Origin: Gammaproteobacteria bacterium
Lineage (GTDB): Bacteria > Pseudomonadota > Gammaproteobacteria > Pseudomonadales > Azotimanducaceae
Length of the DNA stretch: 64,000 nt
Reading direction: 5' to 3'
Assembly (NCBI GenBank): GCA_028821405.1
Contig: JAPPGK010000050.1
Location: 1 to 64,000, forward strand
A model generated the notes under the pieces. That model searched no databases, had not been told where the DNA came from, and worked only from the letters and a program-made list of their open reading frames with translations. The number at the start of each line of letters is the position of its first letter. Position 1 is the first letter of the stretch. This document shows, piece by piece, positions 25,907 through 35,252 of this stretch. Made by a program: the position numbers and the translations under genes.

Positions 25907-26707
25907 ATGCCGTCGAGAGCAGTGGGAAGCAACCCGTCGACCTTGCTTGCCGGAGTCCTGGCTGTCTGCCTGGCGCACCTCTACGGATGCGCGACAGAGC
26001 AGATCCGAGACCTTGACCATTGGGTCGCCGGCCGTTCCAACCATTGCGAAGCGCTAAGCGTCAGCTACGCGGTCGGCGGCCCCGCGTTGCAGTCGATCCT
26101 GGGACCGAACTTCGTACCGCGACTGGATCCATCGACGGGTCGGGGAACGCTTACCATCGAGTTGTACCGCTGCACGGCGGCGCCCGTCGAAACCCGCCCT
26201 TACACCCCCTACCAGGCTGGACGTGTCCTTATAGCCCTGGACGAATCCCAGGCCCCCATCGCAGTGGCGGGCACGGATCGCTGGGACTCGTACGTCCTGC
26301 ACATCGGTGATGACGATGGACCCTTGACCCGGTTCATGAAGACCAATGACGTAGCCACATTTGTTGGACGCAGTACCCTTGCTACGGGCGGATCGGACGG
26401 GTACGCGCTCCAAGGAGGAATACACTTCGCACACGGCAGCGTGACCGTGCGCGCCCCGCGGATCTGCTCGCCCCGCCCGTATGATGTACGGCGAGCGATT
26501 GTGGGTACGGGCCATGCGGCGTTTTCGCTGTTTTCCGGTAGGGAGTCCGGCCAGGCCTGCAGACTGGAAGATGCGCAAGCCGACATCGAAGGGATCACGC
26601 CTTTCGCCGACCTCGGCCTTGATCCGGCAACCGCGTCAATAGAGTATCGGGAGGACGTATCTTGGGATTTCACGATCTGGCGACAAGCCAATCTCGGCCT
26701 CAACTGA
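25907..26707 (+). CDS. Secreted lipoprotein of unknown function
   Basis: 266 residues. An N-terminal hydrophobic segment with lipobox-like LYGC (TLLAGVLAVCLAHLYGCATE) marks a lipoprotein. The mature part has repeated beta-rich segments (SVSYAVGGPALQSILG, GRGTLTIELYRC, VLIALDESQAPIAVAG) vaguely like a beta-barrel/lipocalin fold, but I do not recognise the family. Four cysteines in the mature part could form disulfides. It precedes the sigma factor gene by 79 bp in the same direction. Confidence 0.55.
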   Translation: MPSRAVGSNPSTLLAGVLAVCLAHLYGCATEQIRDLDHWVAGRSNHCEALSVSYAVGGPALQSILGPNFVPRLDPSTGRGTLTIELYRCTAAPVETRPYTPYQAGRVLIALDESQAPIAVAGTDRWDSYVLHIGDDDGPLTRFMKTNDVATFVGRSTLATGGSDGYALQGGIHFAHGSVTVRAPRICSPRPYDVRRAIVGTGHAAFSLFSGRESGQACRLEDAQADIEGITPFADLGLDPATASIEYREDVSWDFTIWRQANLGLN

Positions 26708-26786
26708 CCGATTTTGCCGCCAAGGCGTCCGATCGACTGCGAATCGGTCTTGAGGCACTGGGCACGTTGTCCGTTATACGGGAAGC

Positions 26787-27392
26787 ATGTTGCGGGCAGA
26801 CCGGACATTGACTACGCGCGGCACGTCGAACGTTGTCAGCTTTCGAAGGAAAGATGGGGCGTCAGACGCGCTTCGGCGCATCGCCTTGGAGCACGAACCG
26901 GCATTGCGGCGCTTCGTCGGTGCACGCCTGTCCGCACACGCCGACCATGCCGATCAGGAGGATGTGGTCCAGGAGACATTCCTGCGCGTAGCCCGTCAGG
27001 AAGGCGTAGAGGAGAAGCTCTCTCGAAGCCTCGACAGCGTCAGGTCGTATCTGTTCTCGATTGCCACGAACGTCATTAGGGACAGCTACCGGAAAGCCGT
27101 TACACGACAGAAGTACGACGACGTGACGAGGGACGGCGCAAAGGCACTCGGTGTGGAGGTTTCGGCCGAAGAGGTCGTCGCCACACGGGAACAGCTCGGA
27201 TTCGTGAAAGCGGCCATCATGAAGTTGAGGCCCGATTGTCGAGACGCGTTCGTGCTCAACCGCTTCGAGGGGCTAAGTTACCGAGAGGTCGCCGACACGA
27301 TGAACGTCTCCGTCAGCATGGTCGAAAAGCACATCATGCAGGCGCTCTCGGATATACGACGACGTGTCGACCGGGGGCTCGTGGATCCGTGA
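26787..27392 (+). CDS. ECF RNA polymerase sigma factor (FecI-like)
   Basis: 201 residues. Region 2 is seen in ALRRFVGARLSAHADHADQE, then DVVQETFLRVARQ and SYLFSIATNVIRDSYRK. Region 4 follows as LRPDCRDAFVLNRFEGLSYR, then EVADTMNVSVSMVEKHIMQA, the helix-turn-helix that reads the -35 element. Length and order are typical of iron-starvation/FecI-type ECF factors. The downstream FecR-like gene starts inside or right after its stop, and an STN-domain TonB receptor follows: the standard three-gene cell-surface signalling set. It would transcribe the receptor locus on ligand binding. Confidence 0.93.
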   Translation: MLRADRTLTTRGTSNVVSFRRKDGASDALRRIALEHEPALRRFVGARLSAHADHADQEDVVQETFLRVARQEGVEEKLSRSLDSVRSYLFSIATNVIRDSYRKAVTRQKYDDVTRDGAKALGVEVSAEEVVATREQLGFVKAAIMKLRPDCRDAFVLNRFEGLSYREVADTMNVSVSMVEKHIMQALSDIRRRVDRGLVDP

Positions 27393-27400
27393 AGGGTAGG

Positions 27401-28465
27401 ATGAAGGATCGCATTGACGGGCGCCGGACGGACCCCTCGAACCAAGCCGAGCGCCGGGCCCAATGGTTCGTGATGCGTCTGTATTCCGGAGACATGACCG
27501 CCACGGATGAGTCGGAGCTGCGCACGTGGCTCGCCGAAGCCCCCGGCCATCGGAAGGTCTACGAGCATCTGTTGCATCTGCGGGATCTGTCCGGAGACCT
27601 GGCCAATGACGAGCAAATCACGGCCTTGACCCGGGATGCGCTCGGTGCCCGGAGGCGAACAGGATTCGATCGCCGCTGGATCGGATTGGCGGCGGCCGTG
27701 TTTCTGGTGGCCGTCACGGGTGTGTTGGCCAAGACGTTTCTTGTCGCCTCCGACGAGGCTCAGATCCTCGAAACAGCCCTTGGGGATCAGCAGACCTTCG
27801 CGCTGCGGGACGGGTCCAGCGTTACGCTCAACTCGGGCTCGCGCATACTCATCGACTTCGATTCCCTGGGAAGGCGCATCCTGCTGGATTTCGGGGAGAT
27901 CTTCCTCGACGTTGCGAAGGATCCTGAGCGGACCTTGACCATACGGGCCGGCGATCACGTGGTCGCAGCGCTCGGCACCAAATTCAGCGTCCACCTGTCG
28001 GGCCATCGATTGGAAATCGCGGTCGCGGAAGGCCGGGTCGCCGTTACCGACGACAACACTCGTTTTCCGCGTCAGACCGAGTTCCTGGCGAGGTTCGAAG
28101 CCGGGAGCCTGATTCTCGACGCTGGCTCCGTAGCCACGTTCGAACAGGATCGGCAAACCGTCAAGGAAGACAGCATCGATGAAGTTGAACGTTTGCAGAG
28201 TTGGCGCAGCGGCCGGGTCCGTTTCGAGGATCAGAGGCTGATGGAGGTGATTAGCGAGGTCAATCGCTACAGTCCGGTGAAGGTTCTGATCGAGGACAGC
28301 ACGATCGCCGACCTGCGGATCAGCGCGGTCCTGAACCTCGATCAGGTCGAAATGACGGGCCAGGTCGAACTGCTGCTCTCGTCGCTCGAGGAGATCCATC
28401 CCATCGAAGTGGTTCGGCACCCAGACCGTTTCGTGCTGATCGCCCGTCGCAACCAGATCCCTTGA
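27401..28465 (+). CDS. FecR-like anti-sigma factor / sigma regulator
   Basis: 354 residues from ATG 27401 (Shine-Dalgarno AAGGG); a GTG at 27389 overlapping the sigma stop (GTGA) is an equally plausible start. The cytoplasmic N-terminus has the FecR pattern AERRAQWFVMRLYSGDM, then ELRTWLAEAPGHRKVYEH, which binds the sigma factor. One membrane helix (about 90-110, WIGLAAAVFLVAVTGVLA) follows, then the periplasmic FecR domain with FALRDGSSVTLNSGSRI and a C-terminal STN-like/secretin-type region (VKVLIEDSTIADLRISAVLN). It relays the receptor signal to the ECF factor. Confidence 0.9.
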   Translation: MKDRIDGRRTDPSNQAERRAQWFVMRLYSGDMTATDESELRTWLAEAPGHRKVYEHLLHLRDLSGDLANDEQITALTRDALGARRRTGFDRRWIGLAAAVFLVAVTGVLAKTFLVASDEAQILETALGDQQTFALRDGSSVTLNSGSRILIDFDSLGRRILLDFGEIFLDVAKDPERTLTIRAGDHVVAALGTKFSVHLSGHRLEIAVAEGRVAVTDDNTRFPRQTEFLARFEAGSLILDAGSVATFEQDRQTVKEDSIDEVERLQSWRSGRVRFEDQRLMEVISEVNRYSPVKVLIEDSTIADLRISAVLNLDQVEMTGQVELLLSSLEEIHPIEVVRHPDRFVLIARRNQIP

Positions 28466-28470
28466 TGGGG

Positions 28471-28532
28471 CTAGTGTCCCGTCAACCCTCAAACGTCGCG
28501 TCAGCGACGTTTGAGGGTTGACGTGACACTAG
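28471..28532. repeat. 29-bp near-perfect inverted repeat (possible MITE or attenuator)
   Basis: Left arm 28471-28499 and right arm 28504-28532 are complementary over 29 bp with one mismatch (CTAGTGTCCC versus CTAGTGTCAC), separated by a 4-nt loop GTCA. The repeat is flanked by TA on both outer tips (C-TA-GTGTC), which would suit a Tc1/mariner-type MITE target. It lies 5 bp after the fecR stop and about 150 bp before the TonB receptor. It could alternatively act as a terminator or processing hairpin between them, although no T-tract follows. Confidence 0.8.
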
Positions 28533-28683
28533 TGTTCTTGAGCGTAGTCTGCTCTTGACGACTTGCGGTCACTCGCCGGACGACATTTTCCATTGAGGAA
28601 CTCATCATCCTGGCCGTTCTATACCAAAGGATGGTTCCCGGGCGGGACACCAACGCAAGCCGCAGCCCCAGCAGGACGAAAAC

Positions 28684-31600
28684 ATGATACGCAATGCCTT
28701 GATTTCCGATTGGGCGACTCGGTTCGCCGTCCCGTGCGCAGTTCCTTGCGCCCTGTTGGCGTTCAGCCCTGCGAACGCCCAGGAAGTCGAATTCGACATT
28801 GATCCCCAAGCCACCGGCCAGACCCTGCTAGAGATCGCAGAGGTCGGAGACGTGCAGATCGTGTTCGTTCCGGATGTCGTGGACGAGAGTCAATCGCCGG
28901 AAGTGCGCGGCAGCCAATCGGTTCGCTCGGCAATCGAGAGATCACTCGACACGACCGAACTGGTGTACGAGTTCAAAGCGAAGGACTTCGTCGTTGTGAA
29001 GCAAGACAGTGCCACGGCGCCTGAGCGAGGGGCGGTGGTCCGCGACATCCGGGCTGAACCGCTCCTGCTGGCCCAGCTTCAGAGTCCGGAGGAATCCGAT
29101 GCAGCGTCCGCCGCAACCGCTTCCGAAATGGAGGAGTCATCCCCTGACCCGGCGCCGGGACCGGTGGAGGAAATCGTGGTGACGGGCACTAGGCTGCGCA
29201 ACTCGAGCCCCACCTCGCCGGTGTTGGTGTTCACGATGGGCGATATGGAACGCATGGGGATCAACAGCGTCGAGGGGTTTGTCCGCGCCCTGCCGCAAAA
29301 CTACGCAGGACACACGCAGACCTCCGCAATAGACAACTCCAGCAGTGTCGGCACACTCGGCGTTGCGACCGCGAACTTAAGAGGGCTTGGCTCGGATGGC
29401 ACATTGGTGTTGATCAACGGTCGCCGAACCGCCACAACCCCGACGATCCAGGGTTCGAACATCAATCTCAATTCGATTCCATTCTCCGCGATCGAACGCG
29501 TCGAAGTGCTCACCGACGGTGCCGCCGCGATCTACGGCGGCGATGCGGTCGCCGGCGTCATCAATTTCATTCTGAGGCAAGGCTATGACGCCGAGGAAAA
29601 ACTCGCCCTGCGCTACACCAGTGGCGCCCATGGCGGCGATTCGGTGCTGATTACCCCGACCTTTGGCGTCGGCTGGGGGTCGGGGTCCTTAAGCGGCAGC
29701 CTTCGGTTCGAGTCGGTTGATCCGGTTGTTGCCGCAGAAACGGGCTTTACAACGCTCGACTACACCTCCCTCGGTGGATCGGACCGGAGATCGCAACCGG
29801 GACCCTTCCATCCGCTCATCATAAGAAACGCGCTGACCTTTCAGCCTCTTGGCGGCGTCGATCCCTCGAGGGACGGGACGGTGCCGGTGACGCTCGCGGA
29901 CATTTCAATGGCGAATCTCGCGCCATGGGATTCCGTTCCCGCTCACCTGACCGACGAGCGGGAGTCAACAACGGCCTTTTTGTCCATCGAACAGGAGGTG
30001 GGCGAGTTCATGGACGGCTACATGGAGTTCAACTACGCGAGCTATGAGAGTTACGCCGAGCGCGGCGGGATCTTCGCCAGAAACGCACTCGTTCCGCCCA
30101 GCAACGCGTTCAACGATACCGGCGTGCCCCTGCTCGCGGGCTATCGCTTTCAGACCGAGACGGAAAGGGGCTTGATCGAGCCCTCCACGAATCAATCCGC
30201 GACCGACAGCTACGGGGTGGTGCTTGGCGTGACTGCCGAACTGCCGTTCAGGAACTGGGAAGTCGATGCCTTCGTCAAGTACGCCGAGGAGGAAGCGTGG
30301 ACTCGCGCATTCGACGGGCCCGGCGCCGCCGAGCTCGCAGCGCGTCTAGCCGACTCGAACCCGGCAACCGCATTGAATCTCTTCGGCGACGGGTCGCAGC
30401 AGACCGAAGCGGCTGTCGCCAACCTGTTCGAGGTCTCAACGCACCCCTGGTCGCTGCCGACAAGCGACACAAACAACACCACGCAGTATTCGGCCTCTGC
30501 GAACGGCAATCTGTTCGCGTTGCCGTGGGGGAACGTCGCCGGCGTGCTCGGATACGACCACCGAAAAGACTCCCGGACGTTCTCGGGATATCTCGCAACC
30601 ACCTTGCTAGAAACGGCGCCGGAGCGGAAGGTCAACGCGTTCTATTCGGAGGTCATGGTCCCGATCGTCGGCGACGGCAACTCCATACCGGGGGTACATT
30701 CCCTGGAATTCCGGGCGGCGGCCCGATGGGAGGAATATGTCATCAACGGGCCGTTCGGGGGTGTCGGCAGCCGCAACGAGGAGCGGACGTTCGCCGAAAC
30801 CTCGCCGTCCGTTGGCATCGCCTGGCACCTCACGCCGGGCCTCAAGATCCGGGCAAACGTCGGCGACACCTTCAAGGCGCCGCGACTCGACCAGCTCTTC
30901 GGGGCGCCAGACCCGAGGGTTACCTTCTTCTCCACCATCATCCCGGGGATACTTGCCGGCGCCGGCGTGTTGGCCGATCCGGAGACAGGTTCGCCCTTCG
31001 GCGTCTATCCAACGAACTTTGGCGGCAACCCCAACCTCAAGCCGGAAGTCTCGGACACCCTGACCGTCGGATTCGATTTCAACCCCGGGGGTATCCTGGC
31101 CGGTCTGCGCATTTCGGCCACCTTTTCCGAAATAGATACCCAACAGGTCGTCGCATCGACCTCGTCCGTGCTGTTCAACGTTGCCGAGGAGTTCGTAGGG
31201 GTCGCCGCTGGGCGTGACGCAAGCGGCAACATCGTTCAATGGAACCTATTCCCGGTGAATTTCTCGCTGGAGACGGCCCGGGCGGGGGATCTCGACATGA
31301 GCTACGACTTCGACCTCGACTGGGGCCATGTCCAGCTCGGGCTTTCCGGCACCTACACCTACGAGCGCAGCGTGACGTTCCTGCCCGGGGGCGAGGCCGT
31401 GGAGTCGCAGGAGACCTTGAGCGGGCCCGACCGCCTGAAGTATCGAGCGTGGCTAGCCTGGAACGATGGCCCTGGGGCAGCAACGCTCAACCTGAACCAT
31501 TCGAGCAGCTACGAGAACAATATCTCGCGGGTGCAGGATCGCGTCGACGGCTATACCTGGTTCGATCTTACCGGGAGCTACGAATTCGGTGACGGCTGGC

Positions 31601-31740
31601 GACTCGATGGAGGTATCCGAAATCTCACGGATGCGGACTTCCCGTTTGTCGATCAACGTCAACCGTTCGACCCACGACGCGTCGACATCATGGGGCGTAC
31701 GAGCTACCTCGAGGTGTCAAAGTCCTTTGATTTGTTGTGA
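28684..31740 (+). CDS. TonB-dependent transducer with N-terminal STN domain
   Basis: 1018 residues. Signal peptide (about 1-32, ending SPANAQ), then an STN signalling domain (about 33-105: VEFDIDPQATGQTLLEIAEV ... VQIVFVPDVVDE ... LVYEFKAKDFVVVK). An acidic linker and TonB box-like VEEIVVTGTRLRN follow, then the plug (ADLRGLG-like ANLRGLGSDGTLVLINGRR, ... AIYGGDAVAGVINFILRQ) and the barrel ending in Phe-rich LEVSKSFDLL. The STN domain plus the upstream sigma/FecR pair makes this a ligand-sensing receptor. Shine-Dalgarno AGGA 8 nt before ATG. Ligand unknown. Confidence 0.93.
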   Translation: MIRNALISDWATRFAVPCAVPCALLAFSPANAQEVEFDIDPQATGQTLLEIAEVGDVQIVFVPDVVDESQSPEVRGSQSVRSAIERSLDTTELVYEFKAKDFVVVKQDSATAPERGAVVRDIRAEPLLLAQLQSPEESDAASAATASEMEESSPDPAPGPVEEIVVTGTRLRNSSPTSPVLVFTMGDMERMGINSVEGFVRALPQNYAGHTQTSAIDNSSSVGTLGVATANLRGLGSDGTLVLINGRRTATTPTIQGSNINLNSIPFSAIERVEVLTDGAAAIYGGDAVAGVINFILRQGYDAEEKLALRYTSGAHGGDSVLITPTFGVGWGSGSLSGSLRFESVDPVVAAETGFTTLDYTSLGGSDRRSQPGPFHPLIIRNALTFQPLGGVDPSRDGTVPVTLADISMANLAPWDSVPAHLTDERESTTAFLSIEQEVGEFMDGYMEFNYASYESYAERGGIFARNALVPPSNAFNDTGVPLLAGYRFQTETERGLIEPSTNQSATDSYGVVLGVTAELPFRNWEVDAFVKYAEEEAWTRAFDGPGAAELAARLADSNPATALNLFGDGSQQTEAAVANLFEVSTHPWSLPTSDTNNTTQYSASANGNLFALPWGNVAGVLGYDHRKDSRTFSGYLATTLLETAPERKVNAFYSEVMVPIVGDGNSIPGVHSLEFRAAARWEEYVINGPFGGVGSRNEERTFAETSPSVGIAWHLTPGLKIRANVGDTFKAPRLDQLFGAPDPRVTFFSTIIPGILAGAGVLADPETGSPFGVYPTNFGGNPNLKPEVSDTLTVGFDFNPGGILAGLRISATFSEIDTQQVVASTSSVLFNVAEEFVGVAAGRDASGNIVQWNLFPVNFSLETARAGDLDMSYDFDLDWGHVQLGLSGTYTYERSVTFLPGGEAVESQETLSGPDRLKYRAWLAWNDGPGAATLNLNHSSSYENNISRVQDRVDGYTWFDLTGSYEFGDGWRLDGGIRNLTDADFPFVDQRQPFDPRRVDIMGRTSYLEVSKSFDLL

Positions 31741-31777
31741 TGTCGGCGCGAAAGCCGCCGCGAGTCGGAGAAATGCC

Positions 31778-33094
31778 GTGACGAGGGTGAGAAGCGTTTG
31801 GTGTGTCGGCGGATTCCTGGCGTTGTGCGCTTGCGGTGATTCGGCGATTGTGGAGGGTGAACCCACTGCCAGCCATGCGGCGTCCGGCATGGAGTTCTTC
31901 CATGGCCGTTTCGATGATGCGCTGGCGGAAGCTCGGGAACAGGGCAAGCGGGTGTTTGTGGATTTCTACACGGACTGGTGTGGACCATGCATCGTCATGC
32001 AAGAGACGGTCTTTCCCCTGCCGGAGGTCGGCGACTACTTCAACGCGCGATTCGTGAACTACAAGCTCGATGCCGAGGATGATTCCATCGCGGGACCGGA
32101 AGTTGCAGCGCGCTATGGGGTGAAGGCGTATCCCACCTACCTGATTCTCGACAGCGACGGGGCGGAGATCGGTCGCGCCACGAGCGGCATGTCCGGGGAT
32201 CAATTCATCGCGTTGTTCAGCCGGATGCTGGGTGAGACCGAGTCACAGTTCGCAACGATAGAGGCGCGCTTCGACTCGGGCGACCGATCGCCGGAGCTGG
32301 TGCAGGAATACCTGGACGCGGCCATTGTCGATCAGAGCATGGGCGGTGATTTCGATGTCCAGCGATTTGTTGACCTGAAGAAGGTCGCGGGCGACTACTT
32401 CGCGAGTCGGGATCATTCGGTCCTGATCAACGAAACCGATGCCAGGCTCATAACGACCTACTGGGACAAGACACCAAGGGGTGATGACCTGGTCGAGTTC
32501 GTGATCGACAACTACGATGAATTCGTTTCGGTTTCGTCGGACGCGGCGATGAGCCAGTTTGTTCTCGGCGCGACCTGGTACGCGGGGTTGGCTGCCGCTG
32601 GACTCGGAGACGGAAGCTATGAGACTCTTCTCGAGGCACTCGGCGAAGAGCCCCTGTCCAAGGCCGTCGCCTATGATCTAGCGCGGGATCCCGACAGCGT
32701 CCTTGATCCCGACCGAATGCGCAGCGTGTTCCAGATGAAGGACCTTGTCGCGAGCGAGGATTGGGGTGCGGTGGCGAGCGAATGGGCGCGTCGCATTGCG
32801 GTCGCGGGAGATACGGTGGACGCGCGAACGTACAATGGCGCGGCCAGAGACTTGGCGGGCTCACCCGAAGCTGCCCATCACGCCGTTGCGCTCGAATACT
32901 ATTCCAAGGCCTACGAACTGGATCCTTCGGACGCCTTCGTGGCGGCGGGATACGGCGCTCAGTTGCGCCACACCGGTCAAGCCGAGCGCGCGGAGCAACT
33001 GATGGCGGAATTCCGAGCGTCCTTGGGCGATTCTGCTGAAGACCAGCGCCAACTTGAGCTCTTCAACCGACTGAATCCTCAAACCTCGAACTAG
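31778..33094 (+). CDS. Thioredoxin-like lipoprotein with C-terminal helical region
   Basis: 438 residues from GTG 31778 (GGAG 7 nt upstream). A short signal ends in LCAC (Cys 19 as likely lipid site). The thioredoxin fold follows: RVFVDFYTDWCGPC with the active-site CGPC at about 68-71, and cis-Pro in KAYPTYLILD. The remaining ~270 residues are helical and TPR-like near the end (LEYYSKAYELDPSDAF). Family members act as periplasmic thiol reductases. It begins 38 bp after the TonB receptor and converges with the sulfatase gene (26-bp gap), so it likely belongs to the receptor operon. The cysteine-rich receptors nearby could be clients (inference). Confidence 0.85.
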   Translation: MTRVRSVWCVGGFLALCACGDSAIVEGEPTASHAASGMEFFHGRFDDALAEAREQGKRVFVDFYTDWCGPCIVMQETVFPLPEVGDYFNARFVNYKLDAEDDSIAGPEVAARYGVKAYPTYLILDSDGAEIGRATSGMSGDQFIALFSRMLGETESQFATIEARFDSGDRSPELVQEYLDAAIVDQSMGGDFDVQRFVDLKKVAGDYFASRDHSVLINETDARLITTYWDKTPRGDDLVEFVIDNYDEFVSVSSDAAMSQFVLGATWYAGLAAAGLGDGSYETLLEALGEEPLSKAVAYDLARDPDSVLDPDRMRSVFQMKDLVASEDWGAVASEWARRIAVAGDTVDARTYNGAARDLAGSPEAAHHAVALEYYSKAYELDPSDAFVAAGYGAQLRHTGQAERAEQLMAEFRASLGDSAEDQRQLELFNRLNPQTSN

Positions 33095-33120
33095 GGCAGG
33101 GTCGACGGCGGCTGCGAATC

Positions 33121-34545
33121 TCAGGGCGTATACCACGACTGCAGCTTGCGAGAGGCGTCCTCGATTCGGCTGCGGTAGCGGGGGTCGGAGGCGAGGTTGA
33201 CCGCCTCCCGAGGATCGTCGGCCAGATCGAAAAAGACCTCCGGCAATCCGGGGAAATGCACGTACTTGCTGCTTGCGTCGCGGATGACCGCAAGTCTGCA
33301 TTCCGCGGGGGTCAGGCCGAGGGCCTCCTCCGCATGGAAGTGGCTGAAGTCGAACTCCCAGTGCGCTTCGCTGCGCCAGCCGTCGCCTAGATCGCCGTGG
33401 GTTGTGGCGGGCAGCAGCGACGCACCTCGGCATTGCTCCGGGACATCCACGCCCAGCCAGTCGAGCAGGGTCGGCATGATGTCGACCCCTTCCGTGAAGG
33501 CGTCGATGCATCGCCCGCGGTGTGAATCGGCCTCCGGCGCGGGATTGAACACGATCAGGGGCAGGTGGAAGGACTCGTCGAAGTAGCCGAGCTTGCCGAT
33601 TAGCCAATGGTCCCCGATCTGCTCGCCGTGATCGGACGTGAAGACGACCAGTGTGTCGTTCCACGCACCCGTGCGCTTCAGTTCGGTGAAGAGGCGGCCG
33701 AGGTTGTGGTCCACCTCGGTCATCAATCCGTAGTAGCCGGATTGCCATCGTCGCCGACTTGCCTCCTCTCGGGACTGGCGCGCGTATTTCCGATTCAGGA
33801 GGTAGGCCAGGAACGGGTGCTGACCCGCTTCGACCTCGGGATCGACCGCGCGGTTCGGCGATGGCAGGTCGCCAGGTGGATACAGGCGATTGTAGGGCAG
33901 AGGCGCCGTCCACGGCGGGTGCGGTCGCAGCAGCGACAGATGCACGCACCATCCGGAACGGTCGCGGATGTAGTCGAGCACCTGATCGATCATGAAGTAC
34001 GTGTCGTGAAGTTCGGCGGGAACCTCGAGTGCTGGGGCGAACGGGTCGCGTTCGTCGGTTGCCGACTGCGGTTTGGTCTTCAGATACAGGTCCGCGACAG
34101 AGGCCGGGACGGGATATCCCTTGGTCGCTAGCCAATCGGCCCATTCGACCGGGTTCCAGACGTCCTTCCCGAGTTCGACAACGGGGGTGAGTCCCGGCAG
34201 GACGCCGTCCGGGTAAACGCCTTCTTGGCTCTTGGCCAGCGTCGTGTCGGTGTAGCCGAATAGAACAGGGTCGTGACCGGCCCGGCGTGCTTCGAGAGCC
34301 CAATTGGTGTAACGATCCGAGAGCGGTACGTGGTTGAAGGTAACGCCGTGTTCGTGCTGGTAGACACTGGTGTGGATGCTCGCACGGGACGGTCCGCAGG
34401 GTGCGGCGTTGGCGAAATGGTTGGTGAACAGAACGCCTTCGGCGGCCAGTGAATCGAGGTTCGGCGTGTCGACCAAATGCCCAAGGCATGACAGACACTC
34501 GCCGCGCCACTGGTCCGCAGTGATGAAGAGGAGGTTTCGGGGCAC
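33121..34545 (-). CDS. Sulfatase (arylsulfatase-type, formylglycine-dependent)
   Basis: 474 residues from GTG 34545, preceded by GAGGGG. The type I sulfatase signature CGPSR (residues 50-54) provides the cysteine that is converted to formylglycine by FGE/anSME. The N-terminal ITADQWRGE gives the metal-binding Asp, and VVFTSDHGEQIGDHW gives further metal ligands. No signal peptide is visible, so it may be cytoplasmic, unlike many catabolic sulfatases. It is the last gene of a minus-strand run: TonB receptor, CmcJ-like oxygenase, PhyH, unknown, sulfatase. It would release sulfate from an imported ester. Confidence 0.92.
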   Translation of the reverse strand: MPRNLLFITADQWRGECLSCLGHLVDTPNLDSLAAEGVLFTNHFANAAPCGPSRASIHTSVYQHEHGVTFNHVPLSDRYTNWALEARRAGHDPVLFGYTDTTLAKSQEGVYPDGVLPGLTPVVELGKDVWNPVEWADWLATKGYPVPASVADLYLKTKPQSATDERDPFAPALEVPAELHDTYFMIDQVLDYIRDRSGWCVHLSLLRPHPPWTAPLPYNRLYPPGDLPSPNRAVDPEVEAGQHPFLAYLLNRKYARQSREEASRRRWQSGYYGLMTEVDHNLGRLFTELKRTGAWNDTLVVFTSDHGEQIGDHWLIGKLGYFDESFHLPLIVFNPAPEADSHRGRCIDAFTEGVDIMPTLLDWLGVDVPEQCRGASLLPATTHGDLGDGWRSEAHWEFDFSHFHAEEALGLTPAECRLAVIRDASSKYVHFPGLPEVFFDLADDPREAVNLASDPRYRSRIEDASRKLQSWYTP

Positions 34546-34582
34546 ACTTACCCCTCGGGCCTTCGGGGCTTGCCAGGGGAGG

Positions 34583-35218
34583 CTAGATCCCCGCCCCACA
34601 GAGGTTCAAGAAAAACCGCTTCTGCTCGTCGGTCATCGCGGAGAACACTGGCACGCCCAACTCGGTCGTCGGCAGGTCGGCGAACTCGGGGGAGGGCGCC
34701 TGCAAGGTGGCGGCGATGTTGTGCAACCCGCCACCCTCTTCGGACCCCGCGCCCAGTGCGGCACCGACCGCCGGCGGCCAGACGGCCTTGCCCCGGGGTG
34801 CCATGTTCAATGGGTTGGGTCGCCCCACGTAGTCCTCGATCTCCTGGTACATGACCTTCTCCTGGGCCGAGCGTTGTCGCTGGCCTTCGCGACCGTATAG
34901 GGACCGCGACTGGTTGCAGATCGCGGCCCAATTGATCGCGACATGGAAGCCGGGCAGGGCGCGGCACTCTTCCGGTGCACCATCGCCACCGGACACTTGG
35001 CCGTCCTTGACCATCAGGTAGTAGGCGGACATGGCTCGACCGCCCCCGAGAAGCCGCGCCGGCGGGTGCGTGTAGATTTCGCTGAAACCCCACGCCGTGT
35101 CGGCGGGCAGGTTCCCTTCCTCGAGTAGCTGTATTCCGTATTTGGCGCACGCTTCGCACCAGGCCTTGGATCCGAATTCGCCGACGGGTTCGAGTTCGGC
35201 AACGTTTACTCCGGGCAT
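34583..35218 (-). CDS. Conserved-looking protein of unknown function
   Basis: 211 residues from ATG 35218, which has a strong Shine-Dalgarno (AGGAGGAAG). I do not recognise the family. Visible features are a CEACAKYG motif near residue 20-27, a conserved-looking segment YTHPPARLLGGGRAMSAYYL, and HVAINWAAICNQSRSLYGRE. There is no signal peptide or membrane helix. It lies 33 bp downstream of the PhyH gene and 37 bp upstream of the sulfatase gene on the same strand, so it probably participates in the same pathway. Confidence 0.6.
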   Translation of the reverse strand: MPGVNVAELEPVGEFGSKAWCEACAKYGIQLLEEGNLPADTAWGFSEIYTHPPARLLGGGRAMSAYYLMVKDGQVSGGDGAPEECRALPGFHVAINWAAICNQSRSLYGREGQRQRSAQEKVMYQEIEDYVGRPNPLNMAPRGKAVWPPAVGAALGAGSEEGGGLHNIAATLQAPSPEFADLPTTELGVPVFSAMTDEQKRFFLNLCGAGI

Positions 35219-35252
35219 GTTTCTTCCTCCTTGTTCGGGAATTGACGTTTGT

